A DNA stretch of 22,500 nucleotides from positions 1 through 22,500 of the forward strand of contig JAHBMJ010000523.1 in the NCBI GenBank assembly GCA_018398765.1. The letters run 5' to 3'. Position numbers and translations under genes: made by a program. Below are positions 18,240-22,500 of this stretch, one piece after another. Below the pieces are notes generated by a model. That model was not told where the DNA came from. It did not search any database and saw only the letters and a program-made list of their open reading frames with translations. The stretch is from Chromera velia. Its lineage: Eukaryota; Sar; Chromeraceae. How positions within the stretch are numbered: position 1 is the stretch's first letter; each line of letters starts with the position of its first letter.

Positions 18240-21200
18240 TCATTTTACCTTCTCTGTTTTCCATGGCCCCGGCTCACCCACAACACAGCTTGATCGATAC
18301 ACAAATGCACCACTTGGCGTTGCTGTGTGGAACGCCAACAACATTTGAGATCGACGTCGCAGCACATCTAGAGCCTGGGCGTGTGGAGCATCTGAGCGCT
18401 GACCAGACCCCCATAACGGTTCAGTGCCGCCCCTCGTCATTTTTCTCTCCTTATGTCTTGAGATCAAACGCGGAAACGTCCCGTCTCCCGAGTCCCCACT
18501 CATGCCGAAACGCTTCAGATTTGACTGCTCGTCCGAGGAGAAACGGGGAGAGGGCAGCATTGATTTCTTCCCATCAAACGCCAAGGGAAAGCTGCTACAC
18601 GACCTTGCGGCGACCTGTCCATTCCTTTCATTCTCCGTCCCAAAAAAAGGAACCTTCTGTCCCCGTGCCTCGTCACTCTCGCTCGCTGTCGTAATGGTCT
18701 TCCGTAGAGAATGCAAAGGAACGCGACAATCCGCCTCCGTGTCTCTCAAATTCCACTCGTTCCTTCTCTCTACTTCCAACTCTGCCTGAAGGCAGAACGG
18801 AAGAAGTTCACACAGATGCACAAACCTCTCCGGCCCCTGTGCTCTCAACAACACTGAGTCCTCATCTCCTTCGAAGTCCATCACATCATCAAAGGGCAAA
18901 ACCGATTTTAGTGAGTGGTGAAATCGTTCGGATTGGTCCCAACCCGCATCATCTGAAGAAAACGCAGAAATGTCAAAAACACCAACTCCTTCTCCACGTC
19001 CCCGATGACCTTCACTCCAATTCAGAGGTTCCTCTCGGCAACAAACCCCCTCTCGGGAGGAATCTCCACTCTGATCAGTACGTCTCTCCTCAACATCTGT
19101 ATACCCGTACTCTTCCTCTCCCTCTTCCTCTCTCAAACCCAGCTGCGAGAAGGGCCTCTTCAGGAAATTCGTCTGTTGCACTCGTATTCTCTCTGTCTCT
19201 GTCTCTGCCTCCCACGCCCGCCTCTCTTTTTCCACTGCTCCCACTGCTTTCTCGCCTCCTGCTTCAATCAAAAGACCGCTCTCCAACAGCAACCCCTCTG
19301 TTGTCCCTCTATCTACCTTCTTCCACCCCTTCCTCCATGGTCTCTGCAACTTATCCTCTTCCAACAAAACACGAGACAAAGGGAGGGAACTCGGAGCAAA
19401 GCGATGCAACGACAAATCGGCGCCTCGCACCCTCATTGCCAGAGGAAATCTGCAAACAAAAGCCCATTTCAACACAACCGGGGACAAGGGAGTGTTCACG
19501 TAAAGCTGCAATGAGTCATCTGCAATAGAGATAAAGGAGACAGACCGAAAACCGCAAACAACAGATCATAACAGCGAAAGAAATCACACGACCCCTCCCA
19601 CCCGACACGAAGGAAAAAAACACCTACCAAACGCACCAACGGACAAGAAGAAGAATTTCCTCCAACCCAACCAACATGATCTCTTTCATCCATGTACATC
19701 CAGGCCCTTTACCAAGCACTCTGTCATGCACACCTACACACACCTACACCTACACTTACACACACCTACACACACACGCACACAGCTCACCTTGCTGCTG
19801 TCCATGCTCTTTCACGCTTCCTGTACAGATCTGTTCTCCACAAAGTCCCTTCTGTCGTCCCACGCCTCCCCTCCTGTCGTCTGGTTTCATTTGCTCTCTC
19901 TCCAATCTCAAAAGAATGCCTTGCTTGATCGAGAAACTCATCGAGACACTCCAAAAAATAAGTCGCAACTTCAGGGGCACTCGCCATCCCACCCGCACCT
20001 CGGAGGCAGGCAGCCACTTGGGGATTTGAAAGGCCCGACTGTAACGCTTTCCTCAAAACTGCAGACGCAGAGGAAAGACCTCGGTCCTCCAACCCGTCCA
20101 ACAAAATGAGGGCATCGGCAATCATACAGAGGCGCAGGTCCAGAGAGAGAAGGTGAGAGGAGGAACCGAAACGTCTGAGCAGTCTGCCCAGAAGGGACAC
20201 GACCGAGGTGACAACACCCTCATCCAAATCGGCATCTGGTCTTTCTACTGTCCCGTCCCCCCACTGGTTGAGACTTTCTCTACGGCCTGACGACAGTGTG
20301 ACCTCTCTCGGAAGAAGAAGAAGAAAGTCTGTGAGAAAATCCCCGCAGATCTGCAAGAATGAAGTCATAGACGATGGAGACAAACAAACAAACAAACAAA
20401 TGAACAAACAAAGAAACAAATGAACAAAAAGGAGCATAATCCAAGAAAGAAAGGGGGGTGAGGCTCTGGCAACACAATTCATGAAAGGAAAAAACAAGCT
20501 GGGAACTCTTCCGTCACCCCGATCGGAGAATAATTCTGATTGACACAAACCAATTCCCGCCTGATGCCGATGCAGTGAAAAACAGCGAGCTCGAAAGAAA
20601 CGAGGGGTCCCAGTAATCAGCTTGAAAGAATGAATGGATAAATGAATGAATGATAATGACAGTAAAAAAGAAAAACACTGCATTCGCCTGACCTGAGCCC
20701 CCCGAATGATTTCCTCTCTCCGAGACAGACTCCAGAGATCCTTCAAGAAGCTGCAACTCGATGTGGTAGCCTTTTGTATACATGATGCGAGAGGAACAGT
20801 ACTGTTTTCCTCCCTTTCCTCTCTGATTTCTGTTTCTCCTTTAGCAAAATTCACTCCCACTCTCGTTTTGGTATCCCTTTCGCATCGTACCTGTCCCTCT
20901 TGTTGCTGTCTCAACTGAACAAAAACAAAGAGCGAAGACTCCAGTACATCCATTGCGTGTGCTATCGACAAGAAGACGTCTCCGCGGCTGGTGCTTCGGC
21001 TTGGCGCAGTGGGATCTTCAGCTGAGGAGGCCACGGAGCGGAGAAATTCCGAAACGACAGGGACGGACAGACGGACAGTTTCAGACTGGGAGGAAGAGCT
21101 TTCACCATCTTGTTCTTCAGTGTTGCTCCTCGTCCAGAGAGACACGCATCGTGAGAGAGCTGCCATTTGAGCTGCTTCCTCGGCGTGCTCTGCCGTTCTC

Positions 21201-22500
21201 TTCCTTCCTTCCAGAGCTTCAACGACCCTCCTTTCTCCCTGCTTCCTCTCATCTTCCTCCTCTGCAACACTTGACACCTTTTTCTCTCTATCAGACGGCA
21301 AAGTCGGAAAGGACGTGCCGACACTAGAAAGCACTTTGCTCATTCGTTGCTTTCTCACGTGCTGCAGTTTTCGGATGCGGGTCTCCGCTAGAGAATGGAG
21401 ACGGGGGAGGGAGAGAAAGGACCGTGAAGATGAAGCCTGGCTATCGGAGGATTTACTTCCCTTGTCGTCCTCTGGGGCAGGATGGGGGCCCTCTCTGTGG
21501 AGGCTGTGGACGCGCAGAAGAGCGGCGTCTTCAAGGATCTCCAGCTGCATCGGGGATAGAAGAGAAGGATCGAAGGATTTGGTGGTACTGAGGCCAGGAG
21601 AAGACGACGCGTTCTAATTCATTCTGACAGGGTTCAATGTCTGAGTGAGGGATGCCACAGAAGTCTGCCTGCCGTTGTTTGTGTGTGCCTTGAGCGACAA
21701 GGCGTGTCGACCAAGTCTTCTGTGTACAAACAAACAATTGATTTACAGAGGGAGAGAGGGCAGCACACTCGGAAGAGAGAATGAAATGGCAAAAAGGGGC
21801 TGCAGCTGAAGGTGTGCGTGCATCTGGAGGTTGAAACCATCTTCGCGTGTGCTCCATGGCCGTATTTACCTTAGAGATCTTCAAACACGGCTCGACAACA
21901 AAGACGGGGAGACTCGACTTAGCTTCATTATGTCCCCCTGCTGACTGACTGACTGACTGACTGACTGACCAATTTCAACGTCGAGAGCCCTTTCGAAGGG
22001 AGGGCTTCTATGCGGGATTCCGAAAGGTTCAGGGGAAGAGGACAGTGCCCCAAAGTTACACACATCTGCGGAACAGTCAGACAGCGTCCAGGCAATCAGT
22101 CATGGATGGGCTTGCCTCCACCTCTATACTCGCGATACGTGGGTCCTCTTTCTGTTTTTTCTACTGAACATGTCCTTCTCCTTTCACACACCCCGATACG
22201 AAGCCCGAAAAGGCAAGAAAGGCAAACACAAGAAACGAAAAAATCGGGGGGAAGCAACAAAAACCAGAGAACGCTGTTTTCCTTCCCATTTGCCCCCAGC
22301 TCCCAGAACGTCTCTTTGACACCAGGAGAGGCCACAAAAAAACACTCGAACAAAGCTCTAGTCTCTTCCTTCGCCCCCCCCTCCGCTCGCCTCCCCTCCT
22401 ATCGGTTGACCTACCCTGAGGAGATCTGGAATCCTTTCGAATTTGACTTTCTGGGGGAATAAAGCTTCCAGGGGTCTCCAGGGGACCACTTGAGAAGCAG
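18240..22500 (-). CDS. Multi-exon gene of unknown function, 5' partial
   Basis: Minus strand, open at 22500. Proposed exons: >22500-22415, 22065-21970, 21937-21870, 21719-21609, 21544-20891, 20770-20693, 20350-19791, a tiny exon near 19682-19628, and 19505 (or 19519)-18240 (TGA). Best donors are AAG|GTAAAT (21869), CAG|GTCAGG (20692) and AAG|GTGAGC (19790). Best acceptors are TTGTACACAG, TCTTGCAG and TATTGCAG. The join at 21970/21937 crosses a (TCAG)7 repeat and needs a frame change. The tiny exon fits in two phases. The protein is Ser/Glu/Arg-rich with helical blocks: VSEFLRSVASSAED, SIAHAMDVLESSLFVFVQL, ICGDFLTDFLLLLPREV, VTSVVSLLGRLLRRFG, CMIADALILLDGLED and VATYFLECLDEFLDQ. The last exon is low-complexity Glu/Arg/Ser. 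The helical pairs could be an ARM/HEAT-like solenoid, but no family is recognised. Confidence 0.6.
19729..19785 (-). repeat. Intronic (GT)n-rich tract next to a donor site
   Basis: Read on the gene's strand this is TG/GTGTAGG-rich and starts about 5 bp after the donor AAG|GTGAGC at 19790. It repeats the pattern of the RING/ankyrin gene, where TG repeats sit on the sense strand of introns. Confidence 0.85.
20381..20430 (-). repeat. Intronic (TTTG)n / CAAA repeat
   Basis: CAAA units on the + strand lie within the proposed intron 20351-20692 of the minus-strand gene. On the sense strand they give a T-rich run upstream of the acceptor ATTCTTGCAG, so they may act as its polypyrimidine tract. Confidence 0.85.
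21941..21968 (-). repeat. (TCAG)7 tetranucleotide repeat at an exon junction
   Basis: Seven exact CTGA units on + (TCAG on the gene strand), between two stretches that are protein-like in different frames. Each unit changes the frame by one, so copy number decides whether the exons on either side read through together. Confidence 0.9.

Noticed and set aside
22010-22462. Plus-strand frame of 150 residues near the right end
   Set aside because: The minus strand shows donor and acceptor sites with phase-matched exons here (22415 and 22065), so the plus frame is taken as a shadow.

Overview
This window is nuclear DNA from a eukaryote with split genes. Introns follow the GT/AG rule (strong donors such as GTGAGT, GTCAGT and GTAAAT), microsatellites are dense, and protein-like reading frames join cleanly only after introns are removed. 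The organism is probably a protist. Several copies of TGCATGC (an ApiAP2-type element in Apicomplexa), a VWA plus alpha-kinase gene, long low-complexity proteins and LINE debris would fit a chromerid-like alveolate alga, but that placement is a low-confidence inference.

Layout: (1) 1-6787, + strand: a six-exon gene, open at its 5' end, encoding a RING-finger protein with ankyrin-like repeats (about 1,557 residues visible). Its introns carry long (CT)n-(TG)n and GACA microsatellites. (2) About 6868-7590: an AT-rich fold-back element with long imperfect inverted arms, just past the stop of gene 1. (3) 8996-9388, - strand: the last two exons of a small single-pass membrane protein. (4) 9701-12133, - strand: a four-exon gene for a von Willebrand A domain joined to an atypical alpha-kinase; its kinase exon needs one frame change. 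(5) 12134-12825: a divergent intergenic region with a TATA-like run and TGCATGC motifs. (6) 12826-15306, + strand: an intronless 826-residue charged protein with a Cys cluster and seven 10-residue repeats. (7) 16622-17560: the 3' end of a 5'-truncated LINE with a CCHC knuckle and a (TCAA)5 tail, abutting an AT-rich block (17569-18212) between 8-bp direct repeats. (8) 18240 to beyond 22500, - strand: a multi-exon gene of unknown function, open at its 5' end.

Genes 4 and 6 are divergent and could share a promoter. The RING and kinase proteins both look like signalling or protein-modification factors, but nothing shows that they work together. Exon structures are my own splicing by phase and motif and have no transcript support.
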